Origin: Neoceratodus forsteri | Taxonomy: Eukaryota > Chordata > Ceratodontiformes > Ceratodontidae | Direction: 5' to 3' | DNA length: 64,000 bases | NCBI GenBank assembly: GCA_016271365.2 | Contig: CM028132.1 | Location: forward strand, 588,325,001-588,389,000 | Part shown: piece after piece, positions 1-9,697 of the stretch | Layout of the letters: every line of letters starts with the position of its first letter | How positions within the stretch are numbered: the stretch's first letter is position 1 | Made by a program: the position numbers and the translations under genes | The notes under the pieces: model-generated | Seen by the model: only the letters and a program-made list of their open reading frames with translations | The model's database searches: none | Told to the model about the DNA's origin: nothing

Positions 1-198
1 CCTTCTAATTTTACCAACTGGCCAGAATGCCAGTGTCTCATTCCAGTAGTACTTTGTGCAACTGTGCTCAAAGCACTTCTGGGACATGAAACCAGAATTC
101 AGGCCCAGCGTGAAATTAGAAGGATGAGAATTGCAGCACAGTATGGGACCTGATAAAAATATTTCTACTTCAAATAAAGGGATTCAAGGAAGTTCTCA

Positions 199-248
199 GG
201 GTGGGGTAGTGAGGGTGGTGGGGCTGAGCTGGGTGTTGGGGGGGGTTA
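199..248 (+). other. G-rich tract, G-quadruplex candidate
   Basis: Five or more runs of three to eight G are separated by loops of one to seven bases, which satisfies the usual G-quadruplex pattern on the plus strand. The rest of the first 535 bases shows no gene or repeat that I recognise. No function is inferred. Confidence 0.5.
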
Positions 249-549
249 CCTCTTTTGATTATTAAGATAAAGCTCTAGCAGACAAACTAATGGTCAACGG
301 CTGTTCCAAAATGCTTTTCAGATTTTAGTTTTTAAATGCCACAGAATTTCAAAAAGCATTCTATGGAATTTAAAGAGGGAATTCAGCCATAGGCATAGCA
401 GTGCATTGCTCAGTAGTGGAGAGTGCCCAGAACTGAAATATGTGCGTGTTTTTGTCATAAAGTAAATTCCTACCTTTTTTTGTAGTTTTGCAGCATTTTG
501 AATGATGCATGTCATCAGGCCGAAAATGGTAGAGTGTGCATGCACTGTG

Positions 550-557
550 TGACGTCA
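550..557. promoter_or_regulatory. CRE palindrome TGACGTCA
   Basis: A perfect 8-bp CREB/ATF site lies 30 bp upstream of the first ATG (587) of the small acidic ORF. A perfect CRE close to an ATG is typical of vertebrate promoters, but an 8-mer can occur by chance and no TATA box or CpG island is visible here. Confidence 0.35.
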
Positions 558-586
558 GCTCCAGAACGGCAGTGCTTCAACCTGCA

Positions 587-850
587 ATGGAGGGTAGCAC
601 TTCTACAATGGAGCTTGACTCTGGTAATGCTGTGAGTGACTGGAGCATGCCAGAGTTATCCCTTGGCATGGATCCTGGCACTTTCGAGGAGGAGAATGGT
701 CTGTCTGATGACAGTGTGTTTGAAACTGAGATGATTTATGATGACCCCTATCACTTGTACCCAGTGGTTAGTGAGGATTCCAGTGACCCTGAATCCACCC
801 CAGTTCACAGTGGCACGGTGGATATGCCCAGAATCACCAACACTGACTGA
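587..850 (+). CDS. Small acidic ORF or first exon, function unknown
   Basis: An 87-codon reading frame begins at ATG 587 and stops at 848-850. The frame is also open back to about 536, but only through a GTG. The product is rich in Asp, Glu and Ser, with a cluster EDSSDPES near residues 67-74 and a PYHLYP segment before it. It has no signal peptide, membrane segment or zinc motif. A short Pro-Tyr stretch followed by an acidic Ser-rich run is typical of the N-terminal part of fish proteins that carry a P2X7-type C-terminal domain, and a pseudoexon of that domain lies at 14514-14753 on the same strand. That link is inference and weak. It could equally be a chance ORF. No strong splice donor was found at its end. 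Confidence 0.3.
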   Translation: MEGSTSTMELDSGNAVSDWSMPELSLGMDPGTFEEENGLSDDSVFETEMIYDDPYHLYPVVSEDSSDPESTPVHSGTVDMPRITNTD

Positions 851-1230
851 TGAGTGTCATAATGTACCTCAGTGCAGTGTGAAAGGTAGCACATACACAT
901 ATCTCACTCAGTCTAGCCATATTGATATTTTATACATGGGAGTAACGTTTTTTGCCCTGGTGCCACCTCCCAAACCAACAGCAGCTATATGGAGACATTA
1001 GTGATGGCATGTTGCTCTGTCTTGTATGGCAGAAGTGCAGGCAATAAATTGTAGTTGTTATGCCATGTTATTACACATGTATTGTCTTCTACTGTGCCCC
1101 ATATGACACTGGCACAGTACAAGGGCCCCGGTACCGATGCTGAGTGGTGATTGATATTATGGTGTTCATAGCATGCCAAAGGAAGCACATTGAGATCTCT
1201 GTGTGACTGTGTTTATCTATATATACAGTG
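851..1230. other. No recognisable feature
   Basis: No ORF with a recognisable product, no repeat and no RNA gene was seen here. Confidence 0.6.

Positions 1231-1266
<36 letters not shown>
1231..1266. repeat. (AT)n microsatellite
   Basis: Eighteen uninterrupted TA/AT units lie beside the foldback element that follows. Confidence 0.95.
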
Positions 1267-1269
<3 letters not shown>

Positions 1270-1270
1270 A

Positions 1271-1420
1271 TAGATAACCTCTCTAGGGTGTGCAGTCACA
1301 CTCTGATATATGAATGCCTTGATGTGTGTTGTTACGCACGAGACCGTGGGCTGAGTGCATCAACCACCCAAGGCATGCGTATATCAGAGCATGACCTCAC
1401 ACCCTAGAGAGGGTTATCTA
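1271..1420. mobile_element. Small foldback element (MITE-like)
   Basis: The two ends are inverted copies: TAGATAACCTCTCTAGGGTG at 1271-1290 matches the complement of the right end at 1399-1420. The similarity continues inward through the pair CTCTGATATA and TATATCAGAG to about 50 bp per arm. The element is 150 bp long with no coding capacity. It sits against an AT microsatellite, so a TA target cannot be distinguished from the flank. A sequence resembling one arm (CACTCTGATATATG) recurs at about 1479-1492, suggesting a second damaged copy. Confidence 0.75.
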
Positions 1421-1570
1421 TCTTATAAAATGGCAAAATTGTTTTGGAGATGGGGTAAAAGTGCAGGTGTGTGGTCGCACTCTGATATATGCACGGTCAC
1501 CTGATGGTCTTTGTCCAATGCCATTGATTCCATTTTCTAGCCCATTTTGTAAATATATATATATATATAT

Positions 1571-1984
1571 ATTCTTTGAAAAAAACTTCATTAATGCATC
1601 AGTTAGGGTGAATACCATAGCAACAAAAGCAGGGACATGTGGCATTAGGGTTCCCAACCCTAGCACCCCACGCCCATTCCTCCACCCTCCACACACCAAC
1701 AGGCATCGGGGTGTACCACTTGGTTGTCAGACCCAACTCTCACCCCATTCCACATGTAAATAAGCTTACACACTACAGTATAGGACAATAGGGTGAGAGT
1801 TAGGCCTGACAGTGGCACACCCAATGCCTGTTGGTGTGTGGAGGGTGGGGGATAGGGTGGGATGGTAGGGGTGGGAACCTGTAGGGAGGCATTAGGGTTG
1901 GAAACCCTAACACCACATTTCCCTGCTTTTGTCGCTGTGCTAGTCACCCTAACTGATGCATTAATGACGTTTTTTGCAAAGAAT
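1571..1984. mobile_element. Foldback element with ~180-bp arms
   Basis: The left arm (about 1571-1746) is the inverted copy of the right arm (about 1791-1984), with a loop of about 44 bp. Shared landmarks in inverted order are TTAATGCATCAGTTAGGGTG, AAAGCAGGGA, CCACACACCAACAGGCAT and AACTCTCACCC. The outer ends are TTCTTTG and CAAAGAA. It encodes nothing and is best read as a non-autonomous DNA transposon of unknown superfamily. A second AT run (about 1549-1571) abuts the left end. Confidence 0.85.
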
Positions 1985-2034
1985 GTCACTTCTTTTTCAG
2001 ATAGTATAATTGTATCCTCATTTTACTGTGAGAG

Positions 2035-2410
2035 AGCAGGGTCCGAATCCTCCGTCCAGATAGTACAACATAGTACAACAGTATCCATATGTCACGGTGG
2101 GAGTCCCTCCATTGAAATAGTACAACAGTATCCATGTGTCACGGTGAGAGCGCAGGGTCCGAACCCTCCACCAAGATAGTACAACACTGTCCATATGCCA
2201 TGGTGGGAGCGCAGGGTCCTTTGGATCCTGCACTCCCATCCCTCCATTGAGATAGTACAACAGTATCCATATGTTACAGTGGTTCCCATTCCTCCATCCA
2301 GATAATACAACATAGTACAACAGTATCCATATGTCACTTCAGACCCTGTACTCCCATCCCTCCATCCAGATAATACAACAGTGTCCATATGTCATAGTGG
2401 GTATCCCTCC
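2035..2410. repeat. Minisatellite, ~55-65 bp unit
   Basis: The phrase ATAGTACAACAGTATCCATATGTCAC or a close variant recurs about six times, joined by variable pieces built around GGGAGCGCAGGGTCC and CCCTCCATCCA. Some pieces are inverted relative to others (GGGAGCGCAGGGTCCTTTGGATCCTGCACTCCC around 2206-2238), so the array is a mixed direct and inverted repeat. Confidence 0.8.
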
Positions 2411-2524
2411 ACAGATGCACATATGTATCTAACTGTGGAAATACAGGGGTCTCGGGCCTCTGCACTTCCTCACATTAAGTTATGAGCAGACATACCGAAA
2501 GTGCAACAAATAGTAATAATAACT

Positions 2525-3115
2525 GTGTCATCTCAAATAATTTTCACCCCAAATGTTCAACATGACCTTCTTAGCTCCTCACCACATATACCCAGTATGA
2601 CAAACTGTCAAAGCCCTGTGAAAATGTAATTCCGCAACTGTAACACCGTTTTTGTGCCACCGTTGCAGAAAAACATTTTCAGTAGGATCTGAAAATGACA
2701 GCTGTACTGTTCATGAGGTGGTGTGGAAAAATGGCAATGTCAAAATCTGGACTGAAAACAGGAAAAATTACAATGTTACAAGCATGTGTAGAAACTGCGA
2801 ACACATGCTCTTAATGTGGTCATTTATTGAATTTGTTTCACCAAATTTTCAACATTGGCTCTATGGGACCTCCCCTCATGAATAGTTCAACTGTGATTTT
2901 GTTAATCCATTCCAAAAGTTGATTTCGCACAGCGACTGCACCATTCTGCACCACAGGTGCGAAAACACATTCTGGGCATGATGTGCAAAATGACAGCTCT
3001 ACTGTTCATAAGGAGGTGTGAAAAAATGGCAATGTTGAAAATCTGAAGTGAAAATATTAAAAATTGGCAAAGTTATGAGCGTGCATAGAAACTACGCTAT
3101 GAACACCTCGTAATC
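2525..3115 (-). repeat. Palindromic ~295-bp satellite, locus 1 (two units)
   Basis: Two tandem units (about 2525-2815 and 2816-3115) each contain an arm beginning TTTCACC.AA.TTTTCAACAT and an inverted counterpart ending ATGGCAATGT(TG)AAAATCTG. The second halves match, on the opposite strand, the array at 37.1-38.6 kb through AATGACAGCTGTACTGTTCATGAGG and GTGTGG.AAAATGGCAATGT. No ORF or RNA promoter is evident. Confidence 0.8.
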
Positions 3116-3124
3116 AGCATGTGT

Positions 3125-4445
3125 CACGACCAGCCATAGCACCTCTATGGTGCAAGAAGCCTGATCCACCCACCCCCAAAGAGATAGATAAGGTATGACG
3201 CTTGAAAAAATTGCCACGATTTCTCTGGGCTGTGTGAACGCTGAACCAGATCATCACTTGCAATTTACTGTTTTCAATTTAGGCACCTTCTCAGGGTAGC
3301 GCTATTGGCTCCACGCCTGTGTAGAGCTCCCTGATTGGCTGGTCTCACTCACCTGAGACAAGAGCACCCGTGCACGTGTGGCTTAATGTAGCTTGCATCC
3401 CTGTACTCAGCTCCTAATTTATATTTTAATTTAGCCTGTTCTGTTCGGCCTGTGTAAAGTAACTTACCATTCCCCTGCTGCAGTTTCTCTCCAACCGTAT
3501 GTGCACTGATTCAGTGCTAGCTCTGCAAACTTCCCCTTGATTTTTCCCAATTAAGCTTTCACTCTGTACACTGCCTTGAACTGAGTTTGTAAAAAAGTTT
3601 TACTGGCTTTGTTAATATATATTTTTTTTATCCTATTAAAGACTGTACTGGGTTTACATGCTTACTGCTATGGACTCAGAAAATTCAGTGAATTGTAAAA
3701 TCTGTGTAGTCTCTGTCTTGAGCCTAAGGCTCCTGCCCTTGACTTGCATTCTTAATCATCTTCCTTTGTCCCCCTGTCTACCTCTGTCTCTGTTCTGTCC
3801 CTGTTGCCCTCCCCCATGTCTTTTCTTTTGTGCTTGTTTTGGATTCCCGAGTTAGCCGGCACCTTGCCTCTGTCTGAGACTGCCCCCTAACTTTGTCTTT
3901 CAAGGTGGTGCTCAGCTCTCTTTGTGTGTCTCTGTTTAGACACACACAGCCCTATCTGCTCCTATTTAATCTGCTGTCTCCTTCCTTACATGTGCCACTT
4001 TCCCCCACGGGCAGCGATCACGATCCAGCCATAGCACCTCTATGGTGCAAGGAGCCTGATCCACCCACCCCCCCAAAGAGATAGACAAGGTACGACGCTT
4101 GAAAAATTGCCATGATTTCTCTGGGCTGCGTGAATGCTGAACCAGATCATCACTTGCAATTTGCTGTTTTCAATTGGCCTTCTCAGGGTAGTGCTATTAG
4201 CTCCATGCCTGTGTAGAGCTCCCTGATTGGCTGGTCTCACTCACCTGAGACAGGAGCACCCGAGACATGTGGCTTAATGTAAGCCTGCATCCCTGTACTC
4301 AGCTCCTAATTTATATATTTTAATTTAGCCTGTTCTGCTCGGCCTGTGTAAAGTAACTTACCATCCCCCCCCCGCTGCAGTTTCTCTCCAACTGTATGTG
4401 CACTGATTCAGTGCTAGCTCTGCAAACTTCCCCTTGATTTTTTGT
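3125..4445 (+). repeat. Direct repeat, ~430 bp shared, period ~894 bp
   Basis: Positions 3125-3555 and 4019-4445 are about 90% alike, starting at CACGA(T)CCAGCCATAGCACC and ending at CTCTGCAAACTTCCCCTTGA. One complete monomer (3125-4018) is followed by a truncated one. Because the array leads straight into the LINE open frame at about 5.2 kb, the simplest reading is a repeated LINE 5' UTR, comparable in layout to the monomers of rodent L1. The alternative is a pair of unrelated LTR-like repeats around a 460-bp internal piece. Confidence 0.6.
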
Positions 4446-5202
4446 CCCACCCCTCTCCCCTCCCAGGCTTCCTTTAAATGCACACAGTCTCTGCCCTCTC
4501 CTATCTGATATTTTAATTTATTGGTTACTTACTGTCAACAACTGCAATTCCTCCCATCCCCTTTTTGCAGCTAAGCCTTCTAGCAGCTTTATCTCATTCT
4601 GTCTTGCTGAGGCATACCATTTTGGTACTTTAGGTTTGCTTATTGCTCACTAGCATATCCTGACTTGCTAAGATAGTTGATTTAGGTCAGGTGATCTCTC
4701 TAGTACTTAGTCTGCTCCAGTGTAGTAGCTAAGAAATTTTCTTCAAAGCTCTCTGCCCCTAGTACTACTCTATAGTCAGGTGAACTCTTTTCTTATTAGC
4801 CTGACTAGGAGCTGTATTAGGATTACTGCTTCAGGCTCCACTGCCTATAGTAGTATTCTGCAGGGATTAAGAATTCTCTCCATTGAGAATCCCTTCTCTT
4901 GCCTGTACTTGTAGTGCCCATTGGGTGACTGTCTCATAATGAGGGCATATTACCTGCTTCTATGCTTGTCTCTGCTTATCTTACATGTATTGGACCCAGA
5001 CATGAATCAAAAAATAACTCCTAGAGTGGAGAATGGCTCTCTTTTTACATTGTCCGACCGAACTTTTCCTATCAAGTAGAAGAACTTGTATGTGCTCTAA
5101 CTTCCCTAGCCGCTGCTGGTCCTTCACCTGCACCGCATACAGAAACTTCTAGAGCCTGGCCCACAGGGCTACACTACCTTCTGCATACTCCCCCTGCTCC
5201 CA

Positions 5203-6076
5203 TTGACTCTCTCGGTCAGGGTATTATTGTATGCAGCATCGGGAAAACTGGAAACTAGCCTCAGAACTCCCTATACTGCCGCAGACAAATCACATAACCG
5301 AAAGAAGACTCAGCCACCCACACTTCTCCTAGAACTCTGCAGGAAACTCTTTTTCCTGCTTTTACTATGCTCAGGAAATGTTGAGCTTAATCCAGGCCCT
5401 CTGGCACCCATGGAATCCCCAGCAGAGCTACAAAGCCTCAAGGGGCTTACATTCTTGCATGTTAATGTATGTAGCCTATTAAAAAAAATCACCTCTGTTC
5501 AGGCCTGGGTATGTCATACTGCTCCAGAAGGTCTGGTGATTATGGAGTCCTGGCTCCGACCGGCGACCAGTAACAATGAAGTTAACATCCCCTCCTACTC
5601 TTTGTTCAGAGCCGACAGGCAAACCAGAGGTGGTGGGGTAGCTATTTACATCAAGGATAAATTCCCTGCCTCCATAATTGACTCAATCTCTGTCCCAAAA
5701 GAATTCGAAAGCTTGTCATTAAAGATTGAAATTGCCACCTGTGTCTCATTATGTATAATAGGATGCTACATACCCCCATCAGCTGGACTATAGTTGTTAA
5801 AACATCTCGGAAACATCCTGGGTTCGGCATCTTCAGAGTGTATCATACTAGAGGACTTCAACTTAGACTGGCTCGCCAGTGCATCCACCCCACTTAAAAT
5901 GTTCTGTGATTCCCTTGGGTTGTCACAGCTAATAAAAGAATCTACTCATCCTAACAAGCTCAACCCTAATAACAGTATTCTCTTGGATATCGTTTTAGTT
6001 AACAAACCCCATTTATTCTCCCATGCTGGCATCTTTTCTCTGACATTAGCGACATATTGCTTCATCGCGGTGTAAG
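5203..6076 (+). pseudogene. L2-A ORF2 N-terminal part: 2A-like peptide and endonuclease
   Basis: The frame is open upstream of 5203 and no ATG clearly marks the start. A leucine-rich segment ending in CSGNVELNPGP (5368-5400) is followed by an AP-endonuclease-like domain: HVNVCSLLKK where LINEs have their N-box, then MESWLRP (TE-W box), FRADRQTRGGGVAIYI (the conserved R-GGG-V motif) and CYIPPS before a TAG at 5791-5793. The next segment continues in a compatible frame with LEDFNLDWL, corresponding to the GDFN box with Gly replaced by Glu, and ILLDIVLVN. Translation then ends at 6073-6075. The endonuclease would nick target DNA for target-primed reverse transcription. Two stops and the altered GDFN box make this copy non-functional. 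Confidence 0.8.
5356..5400 (+). other. 2A-like ribosome-skipping motif in LINE ORF
   Basis: Translation of these bases gives LLLLCSGNVELNPGP. The 2A consensus is D-V/I-E-x-N-P-G-P, and this copy has Asn in place of Asp at its first position. 2A-like sequences preceded by a hydrophobic stretch are documented at the N-termini of APE-type non-LTR retrotransposons. Whether the Asn form still causes skipping is unknown. Confidence 0.7.
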
Positions 6077-6381
6077 AGACACCCTTAAATCCACAACTGC
6101 ACCAAAATTCTCCTTTAAAAGGTTCATATGCAACTTTGATCTCCATGGATATATATCAGACCTAAGAGACTCCATGCGATGGCAGGATTCTATCTAGCCA
6201 AGTCCCTGACTATGGCTTATGATATTTTCTCAGAAATTGTGCTAGGGCTCTCAACAAGTATGCTCCCATAGTAAAAGTTTGTGCAGAAACAAATCCTGTC
6301 AGTGGTTTACAGAAGACCTGAAAGATGCTCTGTGGAGTAGGGATGTACTCTGGAGAACTGCTGGGAAAACTAATTTAATAA

Positions 6382-6588
6382 ATGACTGGAATTCTTTCCG
6401 AGGCGAGGAACCTCTGCACCAAAATGGTCAGAGAAGCCAGAGCTAATTTCTACCAGTCTCAGCTGGAGAGGTCCTCAAGAAATGCCTCCAAATTCTGGAG
6501 GACTATCAAAGACATTGAAGGTCATACCACTGTAAATTCCCTACCTACTAAATTATTGATTGACAATACTGTCATCTCCGACAGATAG
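6382..6588 (+). pseudogene. L2-A ORF2 linker between endonuclease and RT
   Basis: The translation contains VREARANFYQSQLERSSRN followed by ASKFWRTIKDIEG, which matches the linker seen in the other L2 copies of this window (FWDNIKQLNG near 13.0 kb, FWRNIKELNG near 39.5 kb). A stop at 6586-6588 interrupts the frame before the reverse transcriptase. The stretch 6077-6381 between this and the endonuclease is the same ORF, broken by frameshifts. This linker has no known catalytic role, but it shows that the element is one continuous ORF2 between 5.2 and 8.25 kb. Confidence 0.75.
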
Positions 6589-6781
6589 TCTATCCTCGAT
6601 GCTCTCAATAATCATTTTGCCACTGTAGGGCTCCGCTTTGACTCTCTCTCCCGCGAATATCCTCCTCCAACAACTTAGATTGGATACACAAGAAAAACCC
6701 ATCCCCAGTCCATCCTTTCTCTGCAGCCTACCTCCCTGAAAGAAGTCGAAGATCTTCTCTTTCAGCTGGACACTAGGAAAA

Positions 6782-8250
6782 GTGTTGGGGCTGACCTCAT
6801 TGACCCACACTTTAAAGATTGGCTATCATGTTCTTGCAGTCCCAATTACTCATCTCTTCAACTTTTCCTTGTCCCAGGGTGACCTACTGCCCATTTGGAA
6901 AAATGCATTTGTGGTCCCTTTGTTTAAGTCAGGAGATCCTAGTGACCTCAATAACTACAGGCCAATCTCCCTACTTCCAATCCTGTCAAAGACGCTGGAG
7001 AAAATAGTGAACTCCCAGCTTCCGAAGTACCTGGAATCAGAAAAATTGCTCAACCCGTTACAATCCAGTTTTAGAGCACAGCACAGTACAATCTCTGCTC
7101 TAGCCAAAGTGACAAACGACTGGCAGCTTGAATTAGACAAAAAAAACTGCGTAGTTTTCTTGGACCTAAGCAAGGCATTCGATACCGTTGATCACAGGCT
7201 GCTTCTGTCATCTCTCCAGAACATTGGTTTGGATTCTCTATCCCTTAAATGGTTCTCCAACTACCTCTCAGGATGACTTCAACAAGTAAAGGCAGAAAGG
7301 GAAGTTTCTCCACCAAAACCCCTATTGAGGGGTGTACCGCAAGGTTCCATTCTTGGTCCCTTGCTCTGCACCATTTATATTAACAATGTAGATGCCCCCA
7401 TCAAAGAAGCACAAATACACCTATTCGTGGATGATACGGTACTCTGTGCTAGTAGCCCCACACATGAAGCGGCCTGTAAAGCCCTTCAAAATGAATTTAA
7501 TCTGCTGCAACATCAGTTTATAAACCAGAAACTGCTTTTAAATGCAAAAAAAAACCACAGCAATGTTCCTCTCGCCCCTTCAAAATGCAATAAATCCTGC
7601 AATTGCTGGGACACTCCCGCAGATCACTACCATTCTAGGTGAGTGGTTGGACTACGTACCAGAGTTAAAGTACCTGGGGGTCTGGTTAGACCATAGACTT
7701 ACTTTCATAGATCACTTAGAAGAACTGGCAAAGAAACTTAGACAAAGACTTGGTCTGTTCTATAGGATTAATAATCTCCTGACAAGAGACGCTAAACTGA
7801 AACTGGTTCAAACTACCTTTCTTTCTCTATTGGATTACGCAGACTTTCTATATAGTCAGGGACCTGCAGGTACCCTAGCCAAACTCGAAACGCTTTATCA
7901 CAGAGCCATAAAATTTATCACGGGTCTTCCATACTCAACCCACCACTGTGCATTGTACACGGCAGTGGGATGGCCATCCCTTGCTTACAGATGGCAAAAA
8001 TGCTGCAGTTTGACATATAAAGCTATCTCAAATAAACTGCCCCAGTATATCTCTGTCTGTTTACCTTTGTGCACTCTGGGGAAGTATGCCCTGAGAAGCA
8101 CCTCATATATCTATCTTTATGTTTACAAAGCAAAATCTCGCATTGGCAGAGCAGCCATCAGCTTTGTGCTCCCTCAACTGTAGAACAAGCTGCAAAAACT
8201 TTGAAATTAATTCACTCCATCAGCCTCGCAGCTTTTAAATCTCTATATCA
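6782..8250 (+). pseudogene. L2-A reverse transcriptase and C-terminal domain
   Basis: RT motifs appear in order: LFKSGDPSDLNNYRPISLLP (about 6920-6980), VVFLDLSKAFDTVDH (about 7152-7197), then after a TGA at 7274-7276 GVPQGSILGPLL (about 7331-7366), and the active-site box LFVDDTVL (7421-7444), where FADD has become FVDD. A frameshift near 7545 in an A-run moves to the frame carrying LKYLGVWLDHRL and the C-terminal region with LLDYADFLY and HRAIKFITGLP. The frame has a TAG at 8181-8183 but homology continues to AAFKSLYH at about 8250, where the SINE interrupts. The enzyme would copy LINE RNA into DNA. This copy has at least two stops and one frameshift. Confidence 0.88.
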
Positions 8251-8251
8251 T

Positions 8252-8263
8252 GAGTCAGTGTTA

Positions 8264-8295
<32 letters not shown>

Positions 8296-8691
8296 GCCGG
8301 GAGATCAGAGGGCTGTGGGTTCAGTTCCCACATCTGGCACTTGGGTTAATATCCCAGTACTGACACTGTAATGCAGCATGAGAGGGGTGCTGCATTTCTG
8401 AGGTGCCGTCTTTCGGATGAGACGTTAAACCGAGGTCCCATCTGCCTGGATTGGTGGTAGTTCAGGTGGATGTTAAAGATCCCATGGCACTTATCGAAAA
8501 GAGTAGGGGAATTTCCCCAGTGTCCTGGCCAAATTTCCCTCATTCACCAAAAATACCACCAACAGCTTAATCTGGTTCAAGGTCAGTTGCCATTCATTTG
8601 TATCCCCCTCCCCCCGGGTCGTGCCTGAAAATAGGCAGGAATTGTCTAGTGCACTTACCCGGTCAACAAAAGCTAAATAAATAAATAAATA
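8252..8691 (+). mobile_element. tRNA-derived SINE, family 1 (V-SINE-like core)
   Basis: The 5' head has tRNA-like internal promoter boxes: an A-box-like TAGTGGCTCAGTAGG and a B box GGTTCAGTTCC (about 8319-8329). The body contains CGGATGAGACGTTAAACCGA and AAAGATCCCATGGCACTT, a conserved core I associate with vertebrate V-type SINEs. The tail is (AAAT)n. It is flanked by imperfect 10-bp target duplications, TCTATATCAT (8242-8251) and TCTACATCAT (8692-8701), and sits inside L2-A. The family assignment is from memory and less certain than the SINE call. Confidence 0.88.
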
Positions 8692-9220
8692 TCTACATCA
8701 TAATAAGGAGTCCTGTGCTTGTCTACCCTAAATAGTGACTTCTACAAGTCCAAACACACTCTAATTACCACTGTTAAAAGACTGATCGCATCTATTATCG
8801 ACTCTTTTTTCTACCCCCATATCTGTCCCTTCCACATTCCTTTGACCCTGGTTCCAGCTCTAAATTCTTCATATCATATCACTATATATCTTTTTATATT
8901 AGTTTTTATTTGTGTTCAGTGCACCTGATATGTATATTTCTTTACTTTTATGAAAAATTGTGTCCTACCCAAAACTAGCTGTATCATCTGTTCCAAACAT
9001 ATACTACTGTCAATGCTACCTGCTGATACTTTGTATATGCAGTATTATTGTATCTCACTTTATTTGTATTATTACTATTTTCTTGTGTGTGTTGCATCCC
9101 ATGTATATTGTCCCTTGTTCCTTGTTAACAAACCCAGGTCCACCTCGAAAATAAGCTTGCTCAGCGGTGATCACCTGGTTAAATTAAGACTTTGATTGAT
9201 TGATTGATTGACTGATTGAT

Positions 9221-9450
9221 TTGGGGGAAATTTTTCACCAGTTTTTAACATGGGCTTTTTGGGACCCCACCTCATGAACAGTGGCACTGTCATTTCTTGA
9301 ATCGGTCCCGAAAGGTGATTCCAGGCAGCAACTGCGAAATCACCTTTCAGGACCAAGAAATTAAATGACAGTGTCAGTGTTCATGAGGTGGGGTTCCAAG
9401 AACTCCATGTTGAAAATTTGGTGCAAAATTTCCTAACATTGACCGAGATA
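9221..9450 (-). repeat. Palindromic ~295-bp satellite, locus 2 (one unit)
   Basis: The left arm GGGAAATTTTTCACCAG...TTTTAACATGG...GGGACCCCACCTCATGAACA is inverted at the right as TGTTCATGAGGTGGGGTTCC...CATGTTGAAAATTTGGTGCAAAATTTCC. The arms are about 100 nt with a short GC-rich centre near 9325. It follows the tail of L2-A directly. Confidence 0.85.
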
Positions 9451-9481
9451 TCAGCATAAGTTAACCTCCCACCCCATTGAC

Positions 9482-9566
9482 TCCCATTATACGGCTTACC
9501 TTGATTCCTCAGATCGCAGTTCGGCTTTGAAGAGTGCAGACGTGTCCCAGTCCAGAGAAGATCACT
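9482..9566 (-). repeat. Block shared with the main satellite locus
   Basis: The reverse complement of this block is about 85% identical to 37026-37111, including ACACGTCTGCACTCTTCAAA and GGTAAGC.GTATAATGGG. In both places the block precedes the palindromic satellite on the same relative strand, so block and satellite moved or duplicated together. Confidence 0.8.
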
Positions 9567-9697
9567 AATCCCGACCGAGGGTATGTATGGGTGATGGGGA
9601 GGTGCAGGGAGGTGGGTGCAGAGGGAGGGCGGGATAGGGGAGTGAGGAGACAATGGACTGTTTACTTTTTTTTAACATAAAGACTACAGGGACTGTT

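Larger units (their letters stand above)
3125..9220 (+). mobile_element. L2-type LINE copy A (near full length, dead)
   Basis: The element consists of a 5' region with repeated monomers (3125-5200), an apurinic-type endonuclease region, a reverse transcriptase, and a 3' end in (GATT)n at 9192-9220. A tRNA-derived SINE splits the 3' part at 8252-8691. The C-terminal phrase pattern (LPQLWNKLQ-like, followed by AAFKSLYH) is typical of the L2/CR1 group. Stops, frameshifts and a changed RT active site show that it is inactive. The 5' boundary is inferred from where the monomers begin and could be wrong if those are an unrelated duplication. Confidence 0.8.

Noticed and set aside
2035..2410. CRISPR-like array
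   Set aside because: The repeats are of variable length, partly inverted and in a eukaryotic genome. It is a minisatellite.
3125..4445. Solo LTR pair of an LTR retrotransposon
   Set aside because: No TG/CA termini, primer site or duplication was seen, and the second copy leads into a LINE ORF. The LTR reading remains an alternative only.
8252..8330. Functional tRNA gene
   Set aside because: It has A- and B-box-like sequences but no cloverleaf that I can pair, and it continues into a SINE body and A-rich tail.
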